NCBI GenBank assembly: GCA_937928735.1
Contig: CALFVF010000003.1
Location: forward strand, 16,373 to 80,372
DNA: 64,000 bases
Reading direction: 5' to 3'
From: an uncultured Verrucomicrobiales bacterium
Lineage (GTDB): Bacteria > Verrucomicrobiota > Verrucomicrobiia > Verrucomicrobiales > Akkermansiaceae
Each line of letters opens with the position of its first letter. The stretch's first letter is position 1. The translations under genes were made by a program, and so were the position numbers. The notes under the pieces were generated by a model that was given only the letters and a program-made list of their open reading frames with translations, did no database searches and was not told where the DNA came from. Below, in pieces: positions 52,797-61,795 of this stretch.

Positions 52797-54200
52797 ATGA
52801 AACCCACTTTTGAGCGAACATCTGCGACTTCTAGAGAGTACGTGGAAGCTACTGTGAGCCAGCAGCGCACTTACTTCCAAACAGGAAACTTGCGTACACT
52901 CTCGGTGCGGCTAGAGGCATTAGCTCGATTAGAAAGATACATAAGAGAGGAGCGGGAAACTCTACTGGAAGCTCTCAGAGAAGACCTCGGAAAGCCGCCT
53001 CTGGAGGCATTCTTGGCGGAATATCACTTTTTGTTAGAAGAGTTAAAGCTCATACGCCGCTCACTAAAGTCGTGGTGGAAGCCCAGGAAGGTATCAAGTC
53101 CAGCCTACTTCTGGCCATGTAGTGCGCAGGTGCAGCGTGAGGCCTTTGGTGTAGTCCTTGTCGTGGCACCTTGGAATTACCCAATTCAGCTTTCACTAAG
53201 CCCGCTGATTGCCGCAATTGCTGCGGGGAATACCGTGATGCTGAAGCCCTCAGAGATGGCACCAGCCAGTGAGGCGTGGCTAGTGAAGGCAATTCGTGAG
53301 TGTTTTTCCCCGGAGCATGTGGATGTGGTCACTGGTGGGTGTGATATGTCTGAAATTTTGTTCGATCAGAAATTTGATTTCATCTTTTTTACAGGGAGTA
53401 CGCGAGTAGGGAGAATAGTCGCCAAGAAGGCAGCGCAGTATCTGACACCCTGTGCCCTTGAGTTAGGGGGGAAGTGCCCCTGCATTGTGGATGCCTCAGC
53501 TGATCTGAAAGTTGCTGCTCGGCGCATACTCTTGGGGAAGTTCTTTAATGCTGGGCAGACGTGTTTTGCGCCAGATTTTGTCGCAGTGGATGCGAGGGTA
53601 AAAGAAAATTTTGTTAGAGAATGTGTGGAGCTGTTACACACAGTACCTTGGGCTGATGAAATGGCGAACTGTATTCATGAAGCTCAGTATGAGAGGTTAC
53701 TTGGTTTACTAAGAGGTGTTGCAGAAAGTGAGGTGATCACGGGTGGAGGGGATCGGCTAGAGAGTTATTTTCTGGCACCTAGGTTATTGCCAAATGCTAA
53801 ATGGTCTGATGCTATTATGCAAGAAGAGGTGTTTGGTGCCATTTTACCGGTGGTGACATTTAGCGATGAGGATGAGCTGATTGAGGCACTGCGCCAGTAT
53901 GGATCACCTCTGGCGTGTTATGTGTTCTCACAGCGTCAGGAATTCATTGAGCAGATGATGCGCTCTGTGGTGTCTGGAGCGGTTTGTGTGAACGACACGA
54001 TGAAACAATCCAGCCACCTAGGGCTCCCATTTGGCGGTGTCGGAGAGAGTGGTCACGGGCGCTATCGTGGGCGAGCGGGAGTAGAAACAATGAGTTATGA
54101 GCGCTCAGTGCTCAGGCGCCCAACTTGGGCACCGAAGGCTATGGATCTACTCCCTCCCTATCAAAAGAGCTATGAGTACCTTAAGAAATGGATGAGATGA
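52797..54200 (+). CDS. aldH: Carotenoid aldehyde dehydrogenase (AldH-like)
   Basis: ALDH3-type dehydrogenase of 467 residues. VLVVAPWNYPIQLSLSPLIA is the NAD-binding entry, FTGSTRVGRIVAKKA the cofactor loop, ALELGGKCP the catalytic-Glu region, and FNAGQTCFAPDFV holds the catalytic Cys. The S. aureus AldH oxidises 4,4'-diaponeurosporenal to the acid. AAGGA lies five bases before the ATG at 52797; the ORF start at 52758 is not credible. A 42-codon ORF overlaps its stop codon as ATGA. Confidence 0.88.
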   Translation: MKPTFERTSATSREYVEATVSQQRTYFQTGNLRTLSVRLEALARLERYIREERETLLEALREDLGKPPLEAFLAEYHFLLEELKLIRRSLKSWWKPRKVSSPAYFWPCSAQVQREAFGVVLVVAPWNYPIQLSLSPLIAAIAAGNTVMLKPSEMAPASEAWLVKAIRECFSPEHVDVVTGGCDMSEILFDQKFDFIFFTGSTRVGRIVAKKAAQYLTPCALELGGKCPCIVDASADLKVAARRILLGKFFNAGQTCFAPDFVAVDARVKENFVRECVELLHTVPWADEMANCIHEAQYERLLGLLRGVAESEVITGGGDRLESYFLAPRLLPNAKWSDAIMQEEVFGAILPVVTFSDEDELIEALRQYGSPLACYVFSQRQEFIEQMMRSVVSGAVCVNDTMKQSSHLGLPFGGVGESGHGRYRGRAGVETMSYERSVLRRPTWAPKAMDLLPPYQKSYEYLKKWMR

Positions 54201-54325
54201 GAGAACGTCTCTGCCGCCACTGGGGTGCTGAGATCGAATTAGTATCAGAATCATTGGCAGTAGAATCATTGGCAGTAGAATCATTAGTAGTAGAATCATT
54301 AGTAGTACTAGGAGATTCTAGTTGA
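54197..54325 (+). CDS. Candidate 42-residue ORF with ESLAV pentapeptide repeats
   Basis: Opens with ATG overlapping the aldH stop (ATGA). The sequence begins MRERLCRHWGAEIELVS, then ESLAV, ESLAV, ESLVV, ESLVV and LGDSS. The 15-bp repeats stay in frame, and the ATGA overlap is typical of coupled translation. But the segment is short, has no homologue I recognise and may be chance. Low confidence. Confidence 0.35.
   Translation: MRERLCRHWGAEIELVSESLAVESLAVESLVVESLVVLGDSS
54247..54306 (+). repeat. Four 15-bp tandem repeats
   Basis: AGAATCATTGGCAGT twice, then AGAATCATTAGTAGT twice, without gaps. Lies between aldH and the GbsR-type regulator; encodes the pentapeptides of the small ORF. Copy number may vary by slippage. 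Confidence 0.9.
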
Positions 54326-54375
54326 ATGTCAGAGAGCTTCTCCTTAAGACAAGTGGAGAGAAATGACCATTTCCC

Positions 54376-54849
54376 ATGGAGTCCTTAACAAGTATACAGA
54401 AAAGCATGGTAACACTCTTCGCAGATGGAGCGAAGCTGCTTGGTATCCCGAAGTCTGTGGGAGAAGTCTATGGAATACTATACGCCTCAAAACATGCTCT
54501 CGCGCTCGATGGTATTGTCGATCTACTAGGGATGAGCAAGGGCTCAGTCAGTCAGGCACTAAAGATGCTGCGCGTGCTCGGAGCGATCACCGAGGCTAAT
54601 GATAGAGATAATATTGGTCGTAAGACTTATTATCAAGCTGATATAGAGCTGAAGAGTCTAGTGGGTGGATTTATCCAGCATCAAGTGCGCCCTCACTTAG
54701 AAAATGCGGAGAACCATCTAGCAGATATGAGAAATCTAGAGGGCTCGGAGAGTCAATTTTACACGGAGCGTATCGATAAGTTAGAATCATGGCGCAAGAA
54801 GGCAGGGTTTCTCTTGCCCTTGATCCAGCGCTACCTCGGGTCGAAATGA
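54376..54849 (+). CDS. GbsR/MarR-type transcriptional regulator
   Basis: 157 residues. The winged helix-turn-helix is PKSVGEVYGILYASKHALAL, then LLGMSKGSVSQALKMLRVLG and a wing with GRKTYYQAD. The C-terminal half is helical, as in GbsR-family regulators that control choline/betaine or membrane-stress genes. Its location between aldH and a NusG paralogue suggests control of the carotenoid cluster. The stop overlaps the next start (ATGA). Confidence 0.85.
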   Translation: MESLTSIQKSMVTLFADGAKLLGIPKSVGEVYGILYASKHALALDGIVDLLGMSKGSVSQALKMLRVLGAITEANDRDNIGRKTYYQADIELKSLVGGFIQHQVRPHLENAENHLADMRNLEGSESQFYTERIDKLESWRKKAGFLLPLIQRYLGSK

Positions 54850-55364
54850 GTGAAGAGCGTCAGTGGTATTGTGTCAGAACACAAACAAAACGTGAGCGCA
54901 TCGCGAGTGAGAATCTGCGCCTGCTAGAAGGAGTAGAAGTCCTTAGTCCACGAATAAAATATAAAAAGGCGACCAAGCGCGGGAAGGTCTGGTGGTCGGA
55001 GGCGATGTTTCCTGGCTACATTTTTGCGAAGTTCTCGCGCTCTGAGAGTGAGAGAGCTGTCACCTATGCGCATGGAGTCATGTGTCTGGTGAAGTTTGGC
55101 ACGGAGGTGCCAGTGATCCAGGAATCCTTCATTACTGAGCTCAGAGAGAGTCTTGAGGACTTAGAGAATGAAGAATTGATCATTTCCCCAAGCATGCAAG
55201 TTGGAGATCATGTGGAAGTGGCGTATGGCGCCTTTGAGGGGGAAACAGGTCAGATCCTAGAGGTCTTGCCAGCTCTCGATCGAGTGAAAATGCTCATTGA
55301 GCTGATGGGGCAGGATCAGGTCGTGGATGTTGATATGTTCTCGCTGCTGCTAGTGAAGCCTTAG
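54846..55364 (+). CDS. NusG-family antiterminator paralogue (RfaH/UpxY/LoaP-like)
   Basis: 172 residues. The NGN domain starts WYCVRTQTKRERIASENL and has WWSEAMFPGYIFAKF; the KOW motif follows near residue 130 (DHVEVAYGAFEGETGQILEV). Specialised NusG paralogues usually prevent early termination of long operons such as polysaccharide or secondary-metabolite clusters. It starts at ATG 54846 overlapping the regulator stop; an ATG at 54789 lies inside the regulator gene and adds 19 unlike residues. Candidate targets in reach are the crt operon and the polysaccharide genes at 58-64 kb. Confidence 0.88.
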   Translation: MSEERQWYCVRTQTKRERIASENLRLLEGVEVLSPRIKYKKATKRGKVWWSEAMFPGYIFAKFSRSESERAVTYAHGVMCLVKFGTEVPVIQESFITELRESLEDLENEELIISPSMQVGDHVEVAYGAFEGETGQILEVLPALDRVKMLIELMGQDQVVDVDMFSLLLVKP

Positions 55365-55368
55365 AGTC

Positions 55369-56703
55369 TTAGAGACTCTCTGGTACATTTTTTTCGAGAA
55401 GCATCACACATTCAAGGTGTTTAGTCTGTGGAAATAGGTCAAAAGGCTGCACAACTCTGAGAGCGTAGCCTTCTTTGATGAGATAGCGGAGATCTCGCAT
55501 CTGGGTGGCTGGATGGCAGGAGATATAGACGATTTTTTTTGGCTGAAAGGCACAGAGTTGGTGAAGGAAGGCCTCATCAGAGCCTTTTCTGGGAGGATCA
55601 ATCACCACACTAGTCTGATCAGGTGGGAAGGAGACTTTGGAGAAAATCGACTCGGCAGAGCCCAGAGAGAACTTCGCGTGTTCGATGCCATTGGTTTTGG
55701 CATTCTGCCGAGCCCATTGTACCGCACTCTCGACAATTTCGACTCCATGGACGGATTGAAAATACTGAGCCAGCGTGAGAGCAAATAGCCCAGATCCACA
55801 GTAGGCGTCCACGAGGTAGGGAATGTCTGATCCTTTGGCGAGCTCCCCCACATATTGGACGAACTCTGGTAAAATAGAGGGGTTCGTTTGGAAAAAATCG
55901 CCAGCCCGGAATGCAAACTGCACATCTCTAACTCGCTCTTGTAGCAGAGCAGATGGATCAGTCTGAGTGCCGTTGACACCAGTCCGGATCAATAGGGACT
56001 CTTCCTTTGAGGGGCGTCTAGAGTGTCTGGTGCGTGTGTGGCGAGTGGGTTGTTTGTGGACTTGGTGTTGTTTTTGGCTAAGGAGTGTCTTGCGGAGTTT
56101 AGTGAGGGTGGTATTCACCTCATCTTTGGCAATGGGGCAGTGTGGCACGTCGACAACTTGCCGCTGAAAGCCACCAGAGAGAAAGCCAATACGAGAAGTT
56201 GTCCCAGTCTGTTGGCAGGATTGTTTGCTAGACTGACCGCTTGCTAGATGCGGTGTGATCTTTGAGCGGTAAGCCCACTGAGAGGGTGAGGGGGCACAAG
56301 GATTCACCTCATGCTTAATTCCCGCTAGACGAGCGAGCAGCTCTTGGGTCTGGCGAGTCTTCCATTCTAGCTGTAGCTCATAGTCCATATGCTGGTACTG
56401 ACAGCCACCACAGTCAGTGAAGAGAGGGCATTTTGGTGAGACTCTCTGAGGACTAGGCTCGAGAATTTCAATGATTTCTGCGTGAGAGCAGTTCTTATCG
56501 TTTCTTAAGATTCGGCAGCGAATTCTCTCTCCTGGAATACTAAAAGGCACAAAGACGACCCACCGCCGAGTCTCTCCCTCAGCTGTCTGAATCTCCACTC
56601 TGGCCACACCAGCACCTTGATTGGCAAGAGACTCGATCTCTAGCGTGAGTTCTTCGAATTGGGAGAAGGGAAATGAGTTAAATTGGCGAATTGGTCGAGG
56701 CAT
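55369..56703 (-). CDS. RlmD/RumA-type 23S rRNA (uracil-C5) methyltransferase
   Basis: 444 residues from the ATG at 56703. An N-terminal TRAM domain (LTLEIESLANQGAGVARVEI) precedes a 4Fe-4S site: CPLFTDCGGC (Cys-x5-Cys-x2-Cys) and the fourth Cys in VDVPHCPIAK. SAM motif DAYCGSGLFALTLAQ, then VVIDPPRKGSDEAFLH and the catalytic Cys in YISCHPATQMRDL. All residues for a folate-independent m5U methyltransferase are present. The exact target base (U1939, U747 or a tRNA) cannot be read. Confidence 0.94.
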   Translation of the reverse strand: MPRPIRQFNSFPFSQFEELTLEIESLANQGAGVARVEIQTAEGETRRWVVFVPFSIPGERIRCRILRNDKNCSHAEIIEILEPSPQRVSPKCPLFTDCGGCQYQHMDYELQLEWKTRQTQELLARLAGIKHEVNPCAPSPSQWAYRSKITPHLASGQSSKQSCQQTGTTSRIGFLSGGFQRQVVDVPHCPIAKDEVNTTLTKLRKTLLSQKQHQVHKQPTRHTRTRHSRRPSKEESLLIRTGVNGTQTDPSALLQERVRDVQFAFRAGDFFQTNPSILPEFVQYVGELAKGSDIPYLVDAYCGSGLFALTLAQYFQSVHGVEIVESAVQWARQNAKTNGIEHAKFSLGSAESIFSKVSFPPDQTSVVIDPPRKGSDEAFLHQLCAFQPKKIVYISCHPATQMRDLRYLIKEGYALRVVQPFDLFPQTKHLECVMLLEKNVPESL

Positions 56704-56771
56704 GGAATGAATGCGTGCTTGTGAGACTCCTATGATGTGATAGCTTAGTAAAAGACTAATTTGTAAAACCA

Positions 56772-57218
56772 ATGAGAAAAACGACCCATAGCCTCTGGCT
56801 CATCATGAGCTTCGCCCTGTCTCTGACTCAAGTACAGGCTCAAAAGCAGGCAGAAGTCTGGTATAATTCACAGGGAGAAGCCATGTTAGTCACCTGGGAA
56901 GCCTTGAATCGAGAAAGCCCCAGTACAGTCGAGCTCAGCGGATCGCCCGAACTTGTGCGAAGCCAGCCATTTGTCAGCACTCGTAAGCAAACCCGTGCGA
57001 GAATCTATCCTAGCCGCTTTAGCCCGAGTCAAGGCAGAGTCCTCACTAAGAAATCGAGTCAGTATTACCGCCCAGTCTATCGTTCTTACCGTTCTAAGAG
57101 CATTTATAGAAGCTCAGCCTATCGAGGGCAGTATGGGCGCTTTAGAAGCTACGGAAGAAAGACACATGGACATCGAGCAGGTAGCCTCTCGGGATTTTCC
57201 TTCCATCGCGCACGCTAA
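56772..57218 (+). CDS. Exported basic protein of unknown function
   Basis: 148 residues with a signal peptide (MRKTTHSLWLIMSFALSLTQVQAQ region). The C-terminal part is rich in Arg, Tyr and Ser (YYRPVYRSYRSKSIYRSSAY). No family. The end of the gene runs into three short AACTAAGGAAAGG-type repeats at about 57217-57260. A repeat element follows 94 bases on. Confidence 0.5.
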   Translation: MRKTTHSLWLIMSFALSLTQVQAQKQAEVWYNSQGEAMLVTWEALNRESPSTVELSGSPELVRSQPFVSTRKQTRARIYPSRFSPSQGRVLTKKSSQYYRPVYRSYRSKSIYRSSAYRGQYGRFRSYGRKTHGHRAGSLSGFSFHRAR

Positions 57219-57312
57219 GGAAAGGTTGACTAAGGAATGGCTAACTAAGGAAAGGTTGAAATGCCAACAACGCGCCAAGTCGGAGCGCGATTATTCGGCT
57301 GACGGCACCTGA

Positions 57313-57468
57313 TACCAACTCAAAAAACTATCTGGTAGAATTCGCTAGATCTTTGGCGAGATACCATCGTTGTCACCCATCGGAGATGCTCGCATCACCG
57401 GTGGGTTCCGCCTTGATCTCCCACCAAATCTCTTCGCCCTTTCTACCAGTTAGTTTTCCTCATTGGTA
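57313..57468. repeat. TACCAA...TTGGTA element, copy 3 (156 bp)
   Basis: Same length and ends as copy 1 and about as well conserved. Its right part supplies the last codons and the stop codon of the lipoprotein gene at 57450. Long hairpin with a tip at GGAGATGCTCGCATCACCGG. Confidence 0.85.
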
Positions 57469-57797
57469 TGAGATGGGGGCGAGATACTGTCGCTGGCAGC
57501 TTCCTCTGTAGGGTTAGGCACGGATTGGCTATTTCTAAGCTGCTTACTATCAGGTAGAGACGTTAATCCTGGAGGTAGAGCATACGCAGAATTTCGATTC
57601 ACTTTCTGAGGAGCTAGAGGCGCGCTGGCATCAGATAAAGGCGTTTCTAGTGGAAGTGGTGGATCTAAGAGGAGAGGAGCCGAATCCACAGGAGTAAGAT
57701 TTTCCGCCACATTCTCATCTGTAAGCGGCGTATTCTGGCATGAACTTACAGAGAAGAGAGCTAGTGCAGTAAATACAAATAGAGAGAACATCTTCAT
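57450..57797 (-). CDS. Small lipoprotein, Pro-rich, 3' end from repeat element
   Basis: 115 residues from the ATG at 57797. MKMFSLFVFTALALFSVSSC gives a lipobox VSSC with the Cys at residue 20. After it the chain is Pro/Ala/Leu-rich and flexible. The last six residues (HTNEEN) and the stop codon come from the repeat element. No family. The upstream ATG at 57833 adds residues that disturb the signal. Confidence 0.6.
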   Translation of the reverse strand: MKMFSLFVFTALALFSVSSCQNTPLTDENVAENLTPVDSAPLLLDPPLPLETPLSDASAPLAPQKVNRNSAYALPPGLTSLPDSKQLRNSQSVPNPTEEAASDSISPPSHTNEEN

Positions 57798-57996
57798 CTC
57801 GGATAAAATGAACAGCCCCAGCCCATTTAGCAACTCATCATTTCACCCCTTGAGTTCTGAATGAAACACACCATAATCTGGCATTGATACGCTGGGAGAA
57901 TCTTGCCCAAACTCAGCCAATCGTTTAATCAATAAGAGTGCAGTCAAGAATACTGCGAAAGTGATGAACTCTACCCATTAAGAAAATAGAAGAAAC

Positions 57997-59007
57997 GTGA
58001 GAATACTAGTCACAGGCGGAGCAGGCTTCATAGGCAGTGCGCTTATTAGACATTTGATTAAGGAAACAGAGGCGGTCGTTTGTAATTACGACTACCTCAC
58101 CTATGCGGCTAATCCAGATGCACTCCAAGGAGTCTCAGAGTCACCACGCTACTCGATGCAAGAGCATTCGATCTGTGATAGCGAGGCTCTCCATAAGGTC
58201 TTTCGAGAATTTCGCCCCACAGCCGTCATGCACTTAGCCGCTGAATCTCACGTAGATCGCTCCATTGACTCGGCGGAACCCTTCATCATGACAAACATCG
58301 TAGGCACCTATCATTTGCTGGAAGCCACACGACTCTACTGGAACCGTCTAGAGGGAGAAAAGAAAGACAACTTCCGCCTCCTCCACGTCTCAACAGATGA
58401 AGTCTATGGAGATGTCACTGATATGGAGCAAATTCCAACAGAAACCAGCCCCTACGCGCCAAGCTCGCCCTACTCAGCATCAAAGGCCTCAGCAGATCAT
58501 CTAGTCAGAGCATGGCACAGAACCTATGGGCTACCTGTCATGATCACTTTAGGGTCAAATAACTTTGGCCCCTACCAACACGCAGAGAAGCTTATTCCCT
58601 CAATGATCCAGAAAGCCATACGTGGCGAAAATCTCCCGATATATGGCAATGGAGAACAGACACGAGACTGGCTCTATGTGAGCGATCATGTCCTAGCCCT
58701 TATGGCGGTGCTAAAGGAAGGTGAAATCGGAGAAAGTTACAACATAGCCACGGGGCATCACAAAACAAACATCGCTGTTGTCAGAGAAATTTGCGAACTA
58801 CTCGAAGAATTAGCACCGAAAGCAAAACCACACGGAATATCGCATTTCAAAGAATTGATACGTTTTGTCAAAGACCGCCCAGGCCACGATAGAGAATACG
58901 CAGTGGATACTTCAAAAATTCACAGTACATTGGACTGGAGTCCCAAAGAGTCTTTCCAGACAGGCCTTCGTAAGACAGTAATGTGGTATCTATCTAACAA
59001 TTTTTGA
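57997..59007 (+). CDS. rfbB: dTDP-glucose 4,6-dehydratase
   Basis: Converts dTDP-glucose to dTDP-4-keto-6-deoxyglucose for deoxysugar surface glycans. Starts at a [23 protein letters not shown] is the NAD-binding Rossmann motif. STDEVYGD holds the catalytic Thr-Asp-Glu, and [20 protein letters not shown] the Tyr-x-x-x-Lys pair. 336 residues. rfbA, rfbC and rfbD are not adjacent. Confidence 0.95.
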   Translation: MRILVTGGAGFIGSALIRHLIKETEAVVCNYDYLTYAANPDALQGVSESPRYSMQEHSICDSEALHKVFREFRPTAVMHLAAESHVDRSIDSAEPFIMTNIVGTYHLLEATRLYWNRLEGEKKDNFRLLHVSTDEVYGDVTDMEQIPTETSPYAPSSPYSASKASADHLVRAWHRTYGLPVMITLGSNNFGPYQHAEKLIPSMIQKAIRGENLPIYGNGEQTRDWLYVSDHVLALMAVLKEGEIGESYNIATGHHKTNIAVVREICELLEELAPKAKPHGISHFKELIRFVKDRPGHDREYAVDTSKIHSTLDWSPKESFQTGLRKTVMWYLSNNF

Positions 59008-59057
59008 CATGTTTAGTTGTTGTCTGTAGATGTTGTTCTATTGAGCTAGAAATTTCG

Positions 59058-59687
59058 TTAGACTAACCAATCTGGGATTTTTTTAAGCAATTCTTTTTCA
59101 AAGAAATCCCAGTGCTCTTTGGATAAAACACCTTGATCTGTTTTCAGTTTGACGCGCTGGATACGTGACCAGAAGCGTTTTTTCACGAAGCGTTTAGACT
59201 CTTTAATTTCTGGATCAATCCACCAGAGCTCGCCAGCACTATCCACGAGTACATTACAGAAGTGAAAATCCACAAAGAGTATGTGGTGTCTCGCCATGAG
59301 AGCGAGATCAGTGGCTAGTTTAGCGAGCAGCGTGTGCGAGGGAGCGGAAGAGAGTATATCGCGTAGATCCTTCACATCTTCTTTGTAGGTGTAGAGGTAA
59401 GCGGCCTCGAATGTTATGGGAGGAAAAGTGAAGACACCTTGAGGGGGTGGCGTATTGATTCCGATACTCTGTAATGCTCTAGCAGATTGCATTTGCTTAT
59501 CCGCCTTGGTGGTATGGAGTACTTGTCTGAGCTTAGAGAGGAACTTACCTTTGCTAGGGAAGCATTTCACAGCCACGCCATCGGGCTGGAGTAAAAGCAG
59601 ACCTCCATTGACTGGATTATCTTGAATGATCTGACTCTCAGACCGAAGCTTCTCCAGATCGGTGAGTGATTTTCTTCTCGGGTTCAT
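59058..59687 (-). CDS. Lipopolysaccharide-kinase-like protein
   Basis: 209 residues; kinase-fold pattern of the Kdo/WaaP type: VAVKCFPSKGKFLSKLRQVL holds the ATP Lys, ILFVDFHFCNVLVDSAGEL the catalytic D-x-x-x-x-N loop, and WWIDPEIKESKRF the metal-binding D. Acts on lipid A core or another glycan, by inference. Its start overlaps the upstream gene's stop by four bases. Confidence 0.75.
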   Translation of the reverse strand: MNPRRKSLTDLEKLRSESQIIQDNPVNGGLLLLQPDGVAVKCFPSKGKFLSKLRQVLHTTKADKQMQSARALQSIGINTPPPQGVFTFPPITFEAAYLYTYKEDVKDLRDILSSAPSHTLLAKLATDLALMARHHILFVDFHFCNVLVDSAGELWWIDPEIKESKRFVKKRFWSRIQRVKLKTDQGVLSKEHWDFFEKELLKKIPDWLV

Positions 59688-60748
59688 TTTGTTAGAGAAT
59701 CTTTTAAGGTTCGATAAGGGAGGATGTCTCTTGGAAGTCGACTGTTTTCTGATAGATTATAGATCTCGTAGTTCTCTTTTTTTGCAGAGAGTTTTAGAAG
59801 CTCAAATGATGGTAAGATCATGGGGTGGTAGTCTTTGTCTAAGGTGGTCGGTTGAATGCTATCCCCTTCGTCGTAGGCACGGCCTTGACCACCTAGGTCT
59901 AATCCTAGAAAATTGAATTCCCTATGGCCGAGAGAATAGGCCACTTGAGCGGCGATATAGGCGACAGTACAACCACTAAAGATACCTTTCGATATATCGT
60001 GGCTCCAGCCTATTCGGAGGTTATGCCGAGAGGAAGTGTTAGGTAGTAGAGCCCAGTTTGGCTGGAAATGTTGTATCTGTTCCGGAGGAGCTTGGGCTAA
60101 TCCGTAATAGCGGTTTACTGTTTCGAGCAGGTAAATTTTCCCTGTTTTTAGTAAATCAGGAGCACGCTCGCAGAGTAGAGCTATACCATTGAGAGAGAAA
60201 AAGCAGCGAGCACCAGACTCTACAGCAACCCGCACGAGGTCCATTCTGTTAAGAAAAAAATCTCGATCTGTAATGACATATTCGCTAGCAGATAGACCTA
60301 TATCATGGAGCAGACTCACGGCTCCATTGCAACCGATAGTGGGACTGTCTGTTAGTAGGGATAGATTCTCTTTTTTTACTGAGGGGCCAGTGGCTAGAAT
60401 AAATACTTTACCCGTGAGACTCTGCATAATGGGCTCTAGTGGAGCTAGAGTTGTGAGGAATTTCTTTTTCCAGCTCACTCGCCAGCCACCGTCATCATCC
60501 TGTTCTAGTTGGAGGTGTTGAGCGAAGTGTTTATGATGCTTGAGGTCTTTCCCCAGCCACATTCGGTTACAACGGGTGGAAAATGCTCCACGGCCTAGTC
60601 TTGCAGCGAAGAGAGCCATATTATGGGTTCTGCGTTTACTTTCTAGGAAATTCGTGTTCCTCGGGGGGAGAAGAAGATTGTCATCTTGCCACCAATCTGG
60701 AGCAGAATGTATAGGGAAAGGCATATTCGTTGTTTTTTTCGTTGTCAC
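59684..60748 (-). CDS. MptE/DUF115-like protein, possible sugar transferase
   Basis: 354 residues. GKVFILATGPSVKKENLSLL and PTIGCNGAVSLLHDIGLSAS, VITDRDFFLNRMDLV match the DUF115 / 6-hydroxymethylpterin-kinase-like fold used in some glycan-modifying enzymes. REFNFLGLDLGGQGRAYDEG is the later conserved motif. Four-base overlap with the kinase-like gene shows an operon. A sialic-acid-like or phosphosugar acceptor is possible; not determined. Confidence 0.72.
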   Translation of the reverse strand: MTTKKTTNMPFPIHSAPDWWQDDNLLLPPRNTNFLESKRRTHNMALFAARLGRGAFSTRCNRMWLGKDLKHHKHFAQHLQLEQDDDGGWRVSWKKKFLTTLAPLEPIMQSLTGKVFILATGPSVKKENLSLLTDSPTIGCNGAVSLLHDIGLSASEYVITDRDFFLNRMDLVRVAVESGARCFFSLNGIALLCERAPDLLKTGKIYLLETVNRYYGLAQAPPEQIQHFQPNWALLPNTSSRHNLRIGWSHDISKGIFSGCTVAYIAAQVAYSLGHREFNFLGLDLGGQGRAYDEGDSIQPTTLDKDYHPMILPSFELLKLSAKKENYEIYNLSENSRLPRDILPYRTLKDSLTK

Positions 60749-60816
60749 AGGCTCCTAGGATTTGCACTAGTGCTTACGCGCATTGTATTCCCCATTCAGG
60801 ACATAAGGCTTACTTC

Positions 60817-61752
60817 ATGAAACATATTAATGTCATCTACCGATCTACGGGAGTAGGTTTAGACCGAGATGCTCTCCTACTCAAGGACGCTCTCCAAAAA
60901 GCCGGCCATCAGTGCTCACTTTCCCGCTATAAAGACCCAAAGTGGTTGGTACACTGGTTGGGATTTAAGGCGAAATATGACGCTAATATTTTTCTAGAAC
61001 GAGTTCATTCCAAGTGGATTAGTGCTGCCAAGAAGAATTATTTGATTCCGAATCAAGAACGCTTCCCAAAGCGCCACCTTAAAAAACTCAAAAAAATAAC
61101 CACGATTCTCTGTAAAACAAAGCATGCAGAAGAGATTTTCTCTCAACTGGGCTTCCCCACTGAGTACATAGGGTTTAGCTCGCTCAATCGAAACCTAGAG
61201 AGCGAGAGCGGCGATCCCATGAAATTCTTACACCTTGCTGGTAAGAGCACTCTGAAAGGGACCGATGATATTCTCAAACTGTGGGCAAACCATCCAGAGT
61301 GGCCAGAGCTGACACTCGTCCAGCATCAGAGTAACGCTCCGAAAGAAGTACCAAGGAATGTGAAATTAATCTCGAAATTCTTAGCGGATAAAGAACTCCA
61401 GACCTTACAAAATAGCCATGGTGTTCACCTCTGTCTATCTCGCTCAGAGGGTTGGGGGCACTATATCGTTGAGGCGATTTCTTGCGGAGCCACCGTCGTA
61501 GCGACCGATGCCCCCCCGATGAATGAGCTAGTGACTGGAGAGATAGGCGTATTAGTCCCTTATGATAGATCAGAGCCAAGGCACTTAGGTACGAACTTTT
61601 TCTTTTCTGAGACAGCTTTAGAAACTCAGATCAATTTAATGGTTCAGGGCGGGCAGAAAAAACAATCAGAAGAAGAGCGGAGACAAAAACAGGAGCATTA
61701 TGAAAAAATACACCAATTATTTTATGAGAATATTGGGCGTATAGATTTCTAG
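60817..61752 (+). CDS. Family 4 glycosyltransferase
   Basis: 311 residues from ATG 60817, which has AAGG nine bases before it; the start at 60730 lies inside the divergent gene. GT-B fold: the C-terminal half has LHLAGKSTLKGTDDILKLW and LCLSRSEGWGHYIVEAISCG with the E-x7-E pattern that binds the nucleotide sugar. Divergent from the DUF115-like gene. Donor and acceptor unknown. Confidence 0.85.
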   Translation: MKHINVIYRSTGVGLDRDALLLKDALQKAGHQCSLSRYKDPKWLVHWLGFKAKYDANIFLERVHSKWISAAKKNYLIPNQERFPKRHLKKLKKITTILCKTKHAEEIFSQLGFPTEYIGFSSLNRNLESESGDPMKFLHLAGKSTLKGTDDILKLWANHPEWPELTLVQHQSNAPKEVPRNVKLISKFLADKELQTLQNSHGVHLCLSRSEGWGHYIVEAISCGATVVATDAPPMNELVTGEIGVLVPYDRSEPRHLGTNFFFSETALETQINLMVQGGQKKQSEEERRQKQEHYEKIHQLFYENIGRIDF

Positions 61753-61795
61753 TTCGTAGGGTAATTTAATTTTGTTAGATGAGAGAGTGCTAAGA

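Noticed and set aside
57219..57300. Short repeats CTAAGGAAAGGTTGA as a possible regulatory array
   Set aside because: Only two to three imperfect copies, no spacing pattern, no link to a promoter; probably slippage.
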